64,000 nucleotides of DNA. Source: Lewinella sp. W8. GTDB taxonomy: Bacteria > Bacteroidota > Bacteroidia > Chitinophagales > Saprospiraceae. The DNA lies in the NCBI RefSeq assembly GCF_004375085.3, contig NZ_SNAQ03000017.1, positions 62,001 to 126,000 on the forward strand, given 5' to 3'. A model generated the notes under the pieces. That model was not told where the DNA came from, did not search any database, and worked only from the letters and a program-made list of their open reading frames with translations. Made by a program: the position numbers and the translations under genes. Position 1 is the first letter of the stretch. Each line of letters starts with the position of its first letter. Below are positions 7,359-17,700 of this stretch, one piece after another.

Positions 7359-8879
7359 CTAGTACTCCCCGATCTTCAGCATATAGTGAATGACCAGGTC
7401 GCGAATGTCGTTCCGGACCGTATCCTCCCCAACTTTCAGGTCATCGGGGCCACTGCCGTCGTAGTACTGCCCCAGGAAGTCCAGGTTCGCTTCCAGTCCG
7501 CGGGCCACGAATTCGGGCAGCACTACGCTGTAGGATTTGCCCGGGTCGATCACCTCGCCCTTTACCGTGAGCGTAGTGGGGTCTACCTGCCGCACCTGAA
7601 AGTATCCTCCTTCACCATAGTTGGTCATCAGGCCGGTTTCCAGGGCACGTTGCAGCACTTTCCCCGTCAGGGATACCCGAACCACCTTTCCACCGAACGG
7701 ATAGGTCCGCAATACATCGTACTCGGTTACCAGTCCGTCCAGATTGTCATCCAACCGCATCGTACCGCTATTGATGAAGTACACGTCCGCGCCGGGCATC
7801 GCGTCCTCCAGGGCCGCCAGCGTCAGCTGGCCGAAATTGGTCTGACTTGTGCGTACGGCCGACTCCTTGCAGACCAGGGTTTCGTTCAGGCGCAGAACTT
7901 CTTTTTCGGGTTCGTACCCCATTCCTTCCATGACCTCGAAGGCCCGATCCAGCCACTTGTTGACTACCGCCAGAGTCTTGGGCTCATCGGCAATACTGTC
8001 ATCGATGGTCCGCAGGGTGGAATTGACCGAAACCATTCCACAGTCGGGGTCCACCTTGACCCGGTGAACGTAAACCGTCTTCGCGTTGGCGTCCGCCTTG
8101 GTGATTCTCGTAGTTCCCACGTAGCGGCTCAGGTTGGCGTGCTCGTGTCCTCCCGTGAACAGCGGTACCCCGGGAACGGCAGCCGCCAGGGCTTCATCCT
8201 CGTCGACGTTCAGGTGGGTGATCCCCATGACGAAATCCGCCTGGGGTGACAATTCCTTCAACGTAGCGGCGAAGGCCTCATTGACGGGCGCGTAATCCAC
8301 GTATTCAATCTGGTTAAAGGGGAGCACTACGCCAAGGATCCCTACCGTAATCTCCTGACCATTTTCGCCCTTTATCGGATGAAGGATGTAGGGTGGGATG
8401 GAGGCGCCCCCCTGTCGGAATGGCCGTTTTTGGCCGTCGGCCATCACCCGCTGGGCGTTACAGACCGTCCATTGAAAATCGCTTTGGGCGATGCGTTTCG
8501 CCAGCACATCCGGGTCCTTGATGTCAAATTCGTGGTTGCCGAAGGTCACGTAATCGAGCCCCATCGCATTGAGGGTTTCGATCATCTGGAGGCCCGCAAT
8601 CTTTTCCTGTTCACCAGCCTCGTTCTCGAAGCGCATCGTCCCCAAAAAAGACGGACTGAGGAAATCACCGGCCAGCACCGTAATCACGTTGGGATTTTCC
8701 TTCAGCAACTCCTGCCGCACCGTAGCCACCCTGGCCAGTCCTCCGGCCTTACCGCCCTCCAGCGGCGCGATTTCGTATACGTCATTCATCTGGAGCACGA
8801 TAAACTCCACCGGTTGCCCGAAGAGCGGGAAGGTCGCCAGACAAAACAGGGCGACGAAAGCAAAGAAAGTGTTTCTCAT
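7359..8879 (-). CDS. Secreted 5'-nucleotidase/2',3'-cyclic phosphodiesterase family protein
   Basis: A 506-residue exported nucleotide phosphoesterase of the UshA type, which releases phosphate and nucleosides outside the cytoplasm. After a signal peptide (about 1-21) the metallophosphatase domain shows ND at 32-33, GDF at 71-73, GNHEFD at 114-119 and a later TGGHEHAN metal motif. The C-terminal 5'-nucleotidase domain (about 310-490) holds the substrate-binding sequence YFINSGTMRLDD and the YPFGG motif. The first metal motif reads NDVYE where UshA has a histidine two residues after the Asp; this variant occurs in some relatives, but it may alter metal binding. Single-gene unit. Confidence 0.9.
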   Translation of the reverse strand: MRNTFFAFVALFCLATFPLFGQPVEFIVLQMNDVYEIAPLEGGKAGGLARVATVRQELLKENPNVITVLAGDFLSPSFLGTMRFENEAGEQEKIAGLQMIETLNAMGLDYVTFGNHEFDIKDPDVLAKRIAQSDFQWTVCNAQRVMADGQKRPFRQGGASIPPYILHPIKGENGQEITVGILGVVLPFNQIEYVDYAPVNEAFAATLKELSPQADFVMGITHLNVDEDEALAAAVPGVPLFTGGHEHANLSRYVGTTRITKADANAKTVYVHRVKVDPDCGMVSVNSTLRTIDDSIADEPKTLAVVNKWLDRAFEVMEGMGYEPEKEVLRLNETLVCKESAVRTSQTNFGQLTLAALEDAMPGADVYFINSGTMRLDDNLDGLVTEYDVLRTYPFGGKVVRVSLTGKVLQRALETGLMTNYGEGGYFQVRQVDPTTLTVKGEVIDPGKSYSVVLPEFVARGLEANLDFLGQYYDGSGPDDLKVGEDTVRNDIRDLVIHYMLKIGEY

Positions 8880-9070
8880 GATTTGGTATGGTTAGATTGG
8901 TGGAGGCTGGCTCCGCAGAGCGAAGCACAATCCTTCGTTAAATGTAGCCCTTTTTGTTCAGCTTCTCCGTAGGGACGCGCCGGACCGGACAATCCATAAT
9001 GCCCACCATCACGATCAGTATAATTTCTGCCGGGTGGGGCATACCGGCCAGCACATTTTTTTATGGCGAA

Positions 9071-9100
9071 GCAGGTGCCGGGAACTCCCCAAAGGAGCCC
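9071..9100 (-). repeat. 30-nt dispersed repeat, copy 1
   Basis: The minus strand matches 22925-22954 at 27 of 30 positions without gaps, sharing AGTTCCCGGCACCTGC and GGGCTCCT. Both copies can fold GGG/CCC plus CTC/GAG pairs. Confidence 0.7.
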
Positions 9101-9150
9101 AGCTTCTTTGTTTTCAGTCCTCGTCTTCCCACCGTAAGGGAAAGTATCCT

Positions 9151-9183
9151 ACGAATACTCATTACCCGCTCACGAATACTCAT
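9151..9183. promoter_or_regulatory. Paired 12-nt direct repeats spaced 21 bp
   Basis: ACGAATACTCAT occurs at 9151-9162 and again at 9172-9183, exactly two helical turns apart. This geometry is used by LytTR-family regulators and other dimeric activators. The nearest start codon it could control is the 5'-nucleotidase gene, about 270 bp away. Function is inferred only from spacing. Confidence 0.35.
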
Positions 9184-9334
9184 CGGGTGGGATTACCCCT
9201 CTGCCTACCCCCGAGATTTGTGAACAACAAAGAAGGCCAACGAGAAATACCCAAAACACCTCAAACCCGATTCTACCACCGGCCCACCCCAAAACAGGGT
9301 GCACGGCATGGAGGACAGAATTTCCCAACACAAA

Positions 9335-9365
9335 AGCCGCCCCGAGTATTCCTCTCGGGGCGGCT
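9335..9365 (-). terminator. Intrinsic terminator of the first T9SS protein gene
   Basis: Perfect 12-bp stem AGCCGCCCCGAG/CTCGGGGCGGCT with a 7-nt loop. It is followed by TTTTG on the minus strand and by a T-rich run on the plus strand, so it is likely bidirectional. Confidence 0.85.
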
Positions 9366-9415
9366 TAGTGTTTTTATGCGATTTTACGCAACGGCAAAAT
9401 CTTCCGTAAGCTTTC

Positions 9416-10417
9416 CTATCTAACGACCACGCCGGTGGTCAGACGTTCCGTTCCGTCGGTTGCCACCAGCTGGTAGAGGCCCGCCGGAAGGGCGGGCAGC
9501 TCCGTATTGAAACTACCGTTGCTCAGCTCCGTCCACTTACCGACCCTCCGGCCACCGGCATCAAAAAGCGTGAGGGTAGTGGCACCTTTGGCCCAGCCCC
9601 CCTGTAGGCGCACCGTAAGGCGCCCGTTCACCTCCACGGGGTTGGGAAAGACGGACAGCAGACGCTGGGGTGCTTCTTCCAACTCCACCACCACGATGGG
9701 ACTGTACTCGAAGGTTCCGTCAAAGTCAATTTGCTTAAGGCGATAGTAGTTGATCCCCTCCTCGGCGGTAGGGTCAACGAAGCGGTAGGTATTCAACGCT
9801 TCGGAGGTACCGTTGCCCAGCACCTTGCCGACGTTCACGAAGCTCTCGGTGGGGTTGGCACTCCGCTCAATCTCAAAGTGGCTGTTGTTGATTTCCTCGC
9901 TGGTCGCCCAATTTAGTTCGACCTTACGGTCGATCGTTACCGCCCTAAAGTCCAATAGCGTAACGGGAAGAGTAACGGTACGGAAATCAAAAAGATCCGT
10001 CTGAGAGGTAGTCCCGTCCGGTCCATCAAAAACTCCATTCGTAAGGGTTCCCGTAAAGGTTGAATTTGCGGCCAGTCTAATGCCAACGGGCAGCACCGCC
10101 TTCAACGTAACGGTTTCTCCGGGAGCGAATACCGGACAGCCGTTTCCGGTTTGCTCACCCTGCACGAAGAACAATACTTCCCCACTGTTTACGGTTCCCC
10201 GCCCAACGAGGCCATCAGTATCGTCAAACAGTCCTACTTCCAGGCCATCGGGGGCCACCGCACCATCTACGTTGATTTCCGCAAAAAATACGGGGGGGTT
10301 GCTAAAAATGTTTGGCCCAGAACATCCACGGGGGTATTCAAAAGTCTGTGCCTGTACGGCATCACCACAAAATAGAATCAGGGCTAGGAACAGGAATAAT
10401 TCAAGCTTTTTCATCAA
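9416..10417 (-). CDS. T9SS type A sorting-domain secreted protein (paralogue 1)
   Basis: A 333-residue exported surface protein. It has a signal peptide (1-23, ending AVQAQ), an N-terminal beta-rich domain (about 25-145) with an FDGPDG turn, then an LPVTLLDF linker and a fibronectin-like module (about 150-245: KVELNWATSEEINNSHFEIER ... GINYYRLKQIDFDG). It ends with the T9SS type A C-terminal sorting domain (about 250-333: LSVFPNPVEV ... LPAGLYQLVATDG). That domain directs transport through the type IX machinery and usually covalent attachment to the cell surface. The downstream neighbour at 10635-11672 is a clear paralogue with the same architecture. The binding partner of the N-terminal domain is unknown. 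Confidence 0.88.
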   Translation of the reverse strand: MMKKLELFLFLALILFCGDAVQAQTFEYPRGCSGPNIFSNPPVFFAEINVDGAVAPDGLEVGLFDDTDGLVGRGTVNSGEVLFFVQGEQTGNGCPVFAPGETVTLKAVLPVGIRLAANSTFTGTLTNGVFDGPDGTTSQTDLFDFRTVTLPVTLLDFRAVTIDRKVELNWATSEEINNSHFEIERSANPTESFVNVGKVLGNGTSEALNTYRFVDPTAEEGINYYRLKQIDFDGTFEYSPIVVVELEEAPQRLLSVFPNPVEVNGRLTVRLQGGWAKGATTLTLFDAGGRRVGKWTELSNGSFNTELPALPAGLYQLVATDGTERLTTGVVVR

Positions 10418-10480
10418 ATCTGCCTTAGGTCAAGGGGTATGGGTTAGTGTTGAACACCTGAAATGGGTTGCAAAAATAAA

Positions 10481-10512
10481 AGGCTGCCACTGGAATCATC
10501 CCGTGACAGCCT
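10481..10512 (-). terminator. Intrinsic terminator of the second T9SS protein gene
   Basis: On the minus strand AGGCTGTCAC pairs with GTGGCAGCCT (one G-U) and is followed by TTTTATTTTTG. It lies about 120 nt after the stop codon at 10635. Confidence 0.8.
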
Positions 10513-10634
10513 GCTCTTTTTTGTACGGGGAGGCACCCGCACTCCGTTGCAATTGGCACTATTTCAAAATTCCGACCAATTTCAATACTCGGGTCAGGCT
10601 TTCACTAAATGACAGCGTTCAACCCGGGTGGTTA

Positions 10635-11672
10635 TTAGCGTACGACCAGTCGGGTGGTCTTACGGTCGTTCCCGTCCGTAGCCACCAGTTGGTAGAGTCC
10701 TGCGGGGAGGGCGGGAAGCTTCATGTTCAGGGAACCGTTGCTTAGGTTGGTCCATTCAGCCACCATGCGGCCACCGGCCTCAAAAAGTTGCAGGGTAGTG
10801 CCCTCATTGGCCCAGCCTCCGTTCAGGCGGATGGTTACCCGATCATTCAACTCCACGGGGTTGGGGAATACGGACAGCATTTTCTCGCTGGCCTCCTCAA
10901 GCTCCGCGATGACGATGGGCGTGTATTCAAAATTACCGTCGAAATCAATCTGCTTGAGGCGGTAGTAGTTCGGTCCCTCTTCGGGAGCACCGTCCAGGAA
11001 TCGGTAGGTATTCAGTTCCTCCGTGGTGGCGTTGCCGAGTACTTTTCCGATGTTGACAAAACCGTCGTTGGGGTTGGTACTCCGCTCCACTTCAAAGTGG
11101 CTGTTGTTGACTTCTTCGCTAGTGGCCCAGGTAAGTTCTACCTTCCGGTCGACCAGGCGAGCATTGAACTGCAGTAGCGTTACCGGAAGGGCGAGTTCCT
11201 GGAAGTCAATGACGTCATTGGTGGATGCATCTCCGTCAGGTCCATCCACAAAGAATAGTGGATCATTGAAGGTGACGGTCCCCGCGAAGGGAGAACTTGC
11301 GTCATCCGCAATTCCCGCAGGAACGGCCGCGCGTACGGAGATCATCTCTCCCGCGGTGAATGTGGGGCAATTAAGGGCGCCCTGCGCGTCGGTCTGCAGG
11401 GTAATGATGAATCCATTGAAGGTAGACCCTCCAAAATCAAGTTCCTCGACGAATCCCTTGCCAATTAATTGATCACTGCTGTTAAAAACACCGACTTCCA
11501 AACCAATTGGTGCCTCGACCCCGTCAATAGTAGCCTCGGCCACAAACTGAGGGTTATCAAAATTTATGACATCCGGTGGTGCACATGCCCCGGGAAAATT
11601 GAACACCTGGGCCGAGACGGTCGACCAGCAGGCAACCGCCAGCAAACCGGTTAGTAGTAGATTTTTAATCAT
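10635..11672 (-). CDS. T9SS type A sorting-domain secreted protein (paralogue 2)
   Basis: 345 residues from ATG 11672, which begins a proper signal peptide (MIKNLLLTGLLAVACWSTVSAQ). The longer in-frame start at 11729 would put 19 non-signal residues in front and is rejected. The layout repeats that of paralogue 1: an N-terminal beta domain with a VDGPDGDAS turn, LPVTLLQF, a fibronectin-like module (KVELTWATSEEVNNSHFEVER) and a C-terminal sorting domain (LSVFPNPVELNDRVTIRLNG). The C-terminal two thirds are much closer between the paralogues than the N-terminal domains, which suggests duplication followed by divergence of the exposed part. The giant adhesin-like gene is immediately upstream. 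Confidence 0.9.
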   Translation of the reverse strand: MIKNLLLTGLLAVACWSTVSAQVFNFPGACAPPDVINFDNPQFVAEATIDGVEAPIGLEVGVFNSSDQLIGKGFVEELDFGGSTFNGFIITLQTDAQGALNCPTFTAGEMISVRAAVPAGIADDASSPFAGTVTFNDPLFFVDGPDGDASTNDVIDFQELALPVTLLQFNARLVDRKVELTWATSEEVNNSHFEVERSTNPNDGFVNIGKVLGNATTEELNTYRFLDGAPEEGPNYYRLKQIDFDGNFEYTPIVIAELEEASEKMLSVFPNPVELNDRVTIRLNGGWANEGTTLQLFEAGGRMVAEWTNLSNGSLNMKLPALPAGLYQLVATDGNDRKTTRLVVR

Positions 11673-11702
11673 TAGGATTAGGATTAGTTGATCTAGAAAA
11701 TA

Positions 11703-11733
11703 GGGAGTGGATGCAGCGGCTGCATCCACTCCC
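11703..11733 (-). terminator. Intrinsic terminator of the giant surface protein gene
   Basis: Perfect 14-bp stem GGGAGTGGATGCAG/CTGCATCCACTCCC with a 3-nt loop, followed on the minus strand by TATTTTC. It sits 19 nt after the stop codon at 11752 and separates the giant gene from paralogue 2. Confidence 0.85.
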
Positions 11734-11751
11734 GCTCAATTATCAAAGTAT

Positions 11752-14700
11752 TTACTTCCGGATAAATTGCTTCCTACCAATTAATCCTGCCTCAGAGGAG
11801 AGAATTAACTGGTAAGTACCCGCCGGAAGTTCGTTGACGTCAAAGGTAATCAAGTGCTGGCCGGCAGCCACTTCATTAACTTTTTGCTCAAACACGATCT
11901 GTCCCATGGCATTGAATACCGACAGGATGGCCTCCCGGTGATTCATCGGCGTGGTGAATTCGACCGATACGGGTCCGAAAGTCGGGTTCGGGAATACCGT
12001 CAGCGTCGTCTCCAGATCGGTGGTGGGAAGTACTTCTTCCACGTCAACGGTGCCCGGGTTCAGGTCAAAGCGACGCGCGCCCCAGTTTCCACTGAACGTC
12101 AGGCCGGTGGCGTAGGTTTGTCCGTCGAGCACCATGAAGACCTCTTCGCCTACGGCGAAACCTTCCTTGGCGTCCGTGTTCGCAATATCACCGTAAGCCA
12201 GTTCACCGTAGTAGATTCCTTCGTCACGTACCGTAGTCGTTCCAAAGAGGTTACCATCGGCGTCAACGAACTGGATGGTCTGACCGACGTATTGCTTACC
12301 ATTCTCCACGACTCCGTAGAAGTGATCGAAGTTGGCCGTGGTCCGGAAGCCGTTACGCTTCCACGTATCGGCACCGATGGCCGCGCCTACGTTCACTACG
12401 TAGCCCAATCCGTTTTGTACTTGCGTCAGGTTACCGAAGGGGAAGGGGAAGGGCGAGGTGTTGTAGAAGCGTTGCGTTACTACGTCACCGACTGCCGTTC
12501 TCACGAAGTCCAGCTGACCGGTTTGGTTCAGCGTATTGAAGTAAGTGTCAGCAGATTGAGCCATCTGCGGCACGTAAGCGACAATGTTCAGGTCTTCCTG
12601 CAGGGCCACCCGCAGGTCCTCGTCGACCGGAGTACCACATACTTCTACCGTAGCGTCCTGAGCGACGGTTACCACGTAACCGTATCCACCCTGAAGGCCA
12701 CCGGTGATGTTACCAGCGTAGAAACCAAGACCGCTCAGGAAGACGAAGAGTTCAGGATCTCCGTTGTTTACGTCCGGCTGGACGCTAACGACTTGCAGCA
12801 GGTTCTGCGTCGCAATCAGGTCAGCGAAAATGCTCTGTACGGAGTTATCACTGGGGATAACGTCAAAGCTGATCACGTTCGCTCCGGCGCGGAGGGTAAT
12901 AACGTCACAAGGAACGACCACACTACATTCTTCGCGGGCAACAACTTCCACCGCGATACCGGTTTCGATATCGGAGCCACAGCCGAAGTTACTCATGACC
13001 TCGTAGCTGAAGGTGTAGATACCGGGGGAAACGGTGCTTTGATCGAAGGTGCCGTCACCATTAACGGTAACGAAGTCTACTCCTCCCGTCTGCGTGAAGG
13101 TTCCTCCCGCCATCGCTCCGGGGATCAGGTCAAAGAGGTTGAAGAAGGGTGCGTCCTGACAGGCCTCACCGGGCGTTCCCACGTAAGCACCGGCGTTCGG
13201 TGCGGGTTCTACCTCGATGGAGAATTCGGTGGTGTCCAGCGTACAGCCGGAGTTACCACCACCCACTACGTAGATGAAGTCAACGGATACCGGATCCAGG
13301 CTGGATCCTCCGATCATGGGCGTGAAGTTGGGAGATCCGGGGATCGGATCACCGTTGGCGAAGAAGAATTCACCGCCTTCGTCCTCGGCCAACAGGGCGT
13401 CAAAGAGGATGAAGTTCACACCGTCACACTGTACTCCCAGCGTAGGATCGGGGATACCGGCGCTGACGTCGGTGGAGAAGCTCACCGTCACCGTATCGGT
13501 AACGACACCACAACCGGCCACGTCGTCGTAGATCACTTCAAAGATCGCCGTTTCTCCGGTCAATCCGGCCTGAGGAGCCAGGAAGATTTCCAGACGGTTA
13601 TTGACCACCAGGCCAGCCTGACCCATGGGATCAAAGATGAAGGTGGGGTTCGCCGTGGAGGTAGCGGCAATCGTGAAGTTCGCCGCCGTACCGCCGAGGT
13701 ATTCCCAGCGGTATTCGTTGCGGTCCGTGCTCAGCATATTGCCGTTGGCGTCCGTCAGCTGTACGGCCGTAGCCACACCGGTGGGAGCGCAGAGGAAACC
13801 TCCGTCAAGCGCCAGTTCGAGGTCGACTTCCGGACGGTAGGTCACGGTCGTCATGCTGGAGTCACCGGGGCAACCCGCCGTGTAGGGGATGGCCGTGTAG
13901 GTTACCGACTTATTACCAAACGTACTGTTGGTGAAGGCACGGTTATTGAGGTCGCGGCGGAAATTTGTTCCGGTGAAGGGAGCAAAAATCCAGAAGTCCT
14001 CTCCTTCCGTTCCGGCAACGGCCTCGAGCCCCTCATCTGCGTGTACGCGGATCAGGAAGCTATCGACGGTAGGCGTGGTATTCACGGCCTGAACGCGCAG
14101 GTTGAAGGTTTCTCCGCTACAGAGAATGTCTCCACTTACGTTAGGATTGCGGGTCACAATGGTCGCGGCGTTTACGGGGTTGACCACCACCACAAATTCT
14201 ACCGTACCGATAATGTCGCAATCACCCATGGATTCATCACGTCCAGCAACGCCATCGTACTCAAAGAATACGTTGTAGCGGACGGTGAAGGACATGGGGG
14301 CTGCCGTCGTATTGGTCAGTTCCGTAGCTTCAAAGCTCAGGGTGTCTCCCAGTTCGCTCAGCGGAATCGTGAAGGGCACGTTATTGGTAAAGTCCGTCAA
14401 CCCGTCGGGGTCAATTACGCGAACGTTCACCATCGTCATTCCTCCTCCTGCGGGGGTAGACAGACTGTCACCGGGCAGGTTTACGTGTAGCGCCTGACCG
14501 GAGCACACGCCAAATTCTGGCGTGGGCGAAACACTGTCCTCTGCGTTATCCAGGCCGAAGGTGGCCGTAGAATCCATGGAGGTCAGCATGACGTCAGCGA
14601 AGGGCTCGGGGTTCACCGTAACGGTGTACTCGACGGGGTCACCAAGGCAGCCTCCGTTGGAAGGCGTTACGGTGTACACTACGTCAAGCGGTGCGTTGGT

Positions 14701-17700
14701 GGTGTTGACCAGCTCATCGTTTTCGAAGTACGTCCGACGGCCGGATGCCGGCGTCGCCGGGTAAGAGCCGTTGGCTTTAGAAAGTAACACACCATCGGGC
14801 AGATCAATTTCGTACATCAGATCAATGTTGGAACCGAAGGAACCAGCAAAGGCACTGTTGGGCGCGGGATCAACCTGCAGTCCGGTAGTCGCCGTACTAC
14901 AGATGATGGTATCAATGATGTTGCTCACGGATTCCGTGGCGTCAATGATCGGCTCGGCCGTCATCCGGAAGGTGTAGGTTACCGGGCGGCTGGCACAATC
15001 ATCACCGTTGATGAATTCAACCACGTAGGTCACCACTACGGGGCCACCCGTACGGTTGCGGTAGGTGTCGCCACCAAATCCGCCTACAGAAGCATCAACG
15101 CTCACGGGCATTCCACTGTATACGGAGCTGATGGTCTCGAAGTTAGGATCGCCACCGGCATCGTCCGTTACGGACAGGATGCGGATTTGCTCGATCATGA
15201 AACCATTGTTGAAGCTCTGCGTGGCGGCAATATCAAATCCGGAGTCTTCGAAGCTCACGTTGGAGCATACGTTGACTTGCGCAGGTGCCAGGTCGATTCC
15301 GGGGAAGCCGGGCTGAACGGTAACCGTCAGGGTAAGCGTATCGCCGAAGCAAACCTCATCACCACCGACGATGCGGGGCACTACGGTGTAGACCACGTCT
15401 GCGGGCACGTCATTGTTGTTGATGATCCGGGTCTCGAAGAACGGAATCGGGGCCGCAGCGGCACGGTCATTCGGTGGTCCACCGAATTGTCCGTTGGGCT
15501 CACTCGCCCGTGCGGGATTGTTTCCGCCAATCACTACACCAGCGGGAACATCCACGTCAATCACCCGTGCCCGGAGGAAGTTTACGCCTTCGCTTGGCAT
15601 GGTGGAAGAACTCAGAACGGCGTCCAGTGAATCCCGGCTACAGATGGTAGCGGAGTACTCGTTCATGCCATCCTGGGTGATGGTCGTCCGGCCACTGGCC
15701 AGTTGCAGGGTTGGGGTGGGCTCCACGGTAATGGTTACCTCAACCGTTCCACCGGGGCATTCCGCCTCAGAGCTGGTCGTAAAGACGTAGTTCACGTCGA
15801 GAGGACCATCCGTGGGGTTATCGAAACGCTCTCCGAAGAGGATCGTATCCGTTTCACCGTCCACGATGGGGTTGTCGCTGATGTCAATCAGTCCTTCGGC
15901 CACGCTACGCTCTAACAAGGAGAAGCGTACGTCATTGAAGACCAGGGTGAAGGTCATGAACGCATCACCAGCAGGTGCATCATTGAAGTTTTTGGTTCCG
16001 TTGCTGTTAATCACGATGGGGGTGGGGCCAGCAGTTCCTGCGTAAGACTCGCCAGCTTCACCGGCAGCACCGTCCAGGTTGGAGCCACCGTCACCGCCAG
16101 ACCAGCCGCCGCCGCCGCCGCCGCCGTTTCCACGGCCGGCGCCACCGAGGCTACCGGAAGCAGGATTCATAGCGTTCCAGCCCGTTCCGCCAAAGCCACC
16201 AAGGCCAGCGCCTTCGAGACCATCCGTGGTGGGATCGTTCGGGTTGATGGTGAATTCAGTAGCGTCATCTCCAATTTCGGCGAAACCTGCACCACCACCA
16301 CCAGCAGCTACAAATACAGCTACCATGTCGCCTTCAGCAAAGTTGCCGTTGTTCGGGCCAGCAATCACACAAACCAACGTTGCGTCACCACCGTCACCAT
16401 TACCGAAGTTGGCAGCACCTGCTTCTCCTTTACGTACCCGGATAGTGTCACCAGGTTGGACGGGCAGGTTATTCCGGGGAGTGTTAAATGGATTAATGGT
16501 AGCTTCAATTTCGTAGCCTAAACCACCGCGGTTTTGGGCGGTACGATCACCACCATTTGCACCACTGAGGCTAAGGTTAATGCCACGGATAGCCCATACA
16601 CCCGGAGGAACTACGTACTCATTACCTTCAGAGAAGTCGAAAGAACTCGCAACGCGGCTGCGGAAGGTTCCGCCCACGTCGGATGCACCCGGAATCTGGT
16701 ATTCAATCCGGTCTTCGCTGCACACCGTCGTTTCGAAGGGTCCGAGGTCCGGAGGCGTGGGGTTAAGCGTAACGATGACTACGATGGGCTCACCGCTACA
16801 TTCATCCGGGCCAAGAGTTTGGTCATCTACTCCATCCTCGAAATAAGGAGTGAGCGTGATTCTAGCTGTTTGAGCGCTATTGTTCATCAGGGTGGTCTGA
16901 ACGTTCTGCGCACCTACCGAGAAGCTAGCAGCGGGGAAAACCCCAACGTCAAATCCACTGGGGATACCAATAAATGTCGCGTCGAAGTCCACGTCCATTT
17001 CGACGTAATTGGCTTTACCGTCGGCCAATTGCGGAATCATCAGATTGTTGATCAGGAAGTCCTCACCACTACAGATTTCGTAAGTGTAGGGGCTGCCGTC
17101 GGCCGTCAGGTTATCCATTTCGGTACCAATCTGGATGTCGTAGGATAGAACGGGCGTCGGATCAAGGAGGAAGGAGGCAGTATCTACATCACCGATACAG
17201 TCATCTCCTTGGCCACCTTCGTCGATTCCATTCGATCCGAAGGTGTATAGCGAAATGATGTAACGGACTTCGCGACTTACGTCATCCTGCGCAACCAGTT
17301 GCTGATTAATGCGGTCTCCCAGTGCAGTAAAATACCGTGGTGGCATGTCAGCACTTCCGTTAGGATTAAAGGTGCCCTGACCAGAGGTGGCTCCGTCAAG
17401 TAGCGTACCGTCGTTTTCGCGGGTCCAGGTGAAACCAATACCCGTACTGTTAGGATCGATTAACGTGAAGGGACGTACACTGACGTCCGTACCGTCACAT
17501 ATCTGCGTTCCGCTAGGAACAAAAGTAGTCCCGTCAACAACCTGATTTACCTGCAGGTCATCTTCTTCCACGGGGTTAGGCAGAACTTCTACGCGTAGGC
17601 GCTTGAAGACACCGCGACAATCATCGCTTGCGTTGAGGCCGTTACCGTCGATGCCGTCAGGACCGAAGGTGTAGGCGGCAAAGGAGTAGAGTACGTACTG

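Larger units (their letters stand above)
8880..9334. other. 455-bp intergenic region without a supported gene
   Basis: It holds a 30-nt repeat at 9071-9100 that recurs at 22925-22954, and a 12-nt direct repeat ACGAATACTCAT at 9151-9162 and 9172-9183. No frame here has convincing protein composition. Confidence 0.6.

Noticed and set aside
11854..14490. 878-codon open frame on the plus strand, opposite the giant gene
   Set aside because: The giant gene on the other strand has a signal peptide, domain repeats and a sorting domain. The antisense frame has a low-complexity, unrecognisable composition and follows from the codon bias of the GC-rich gene.
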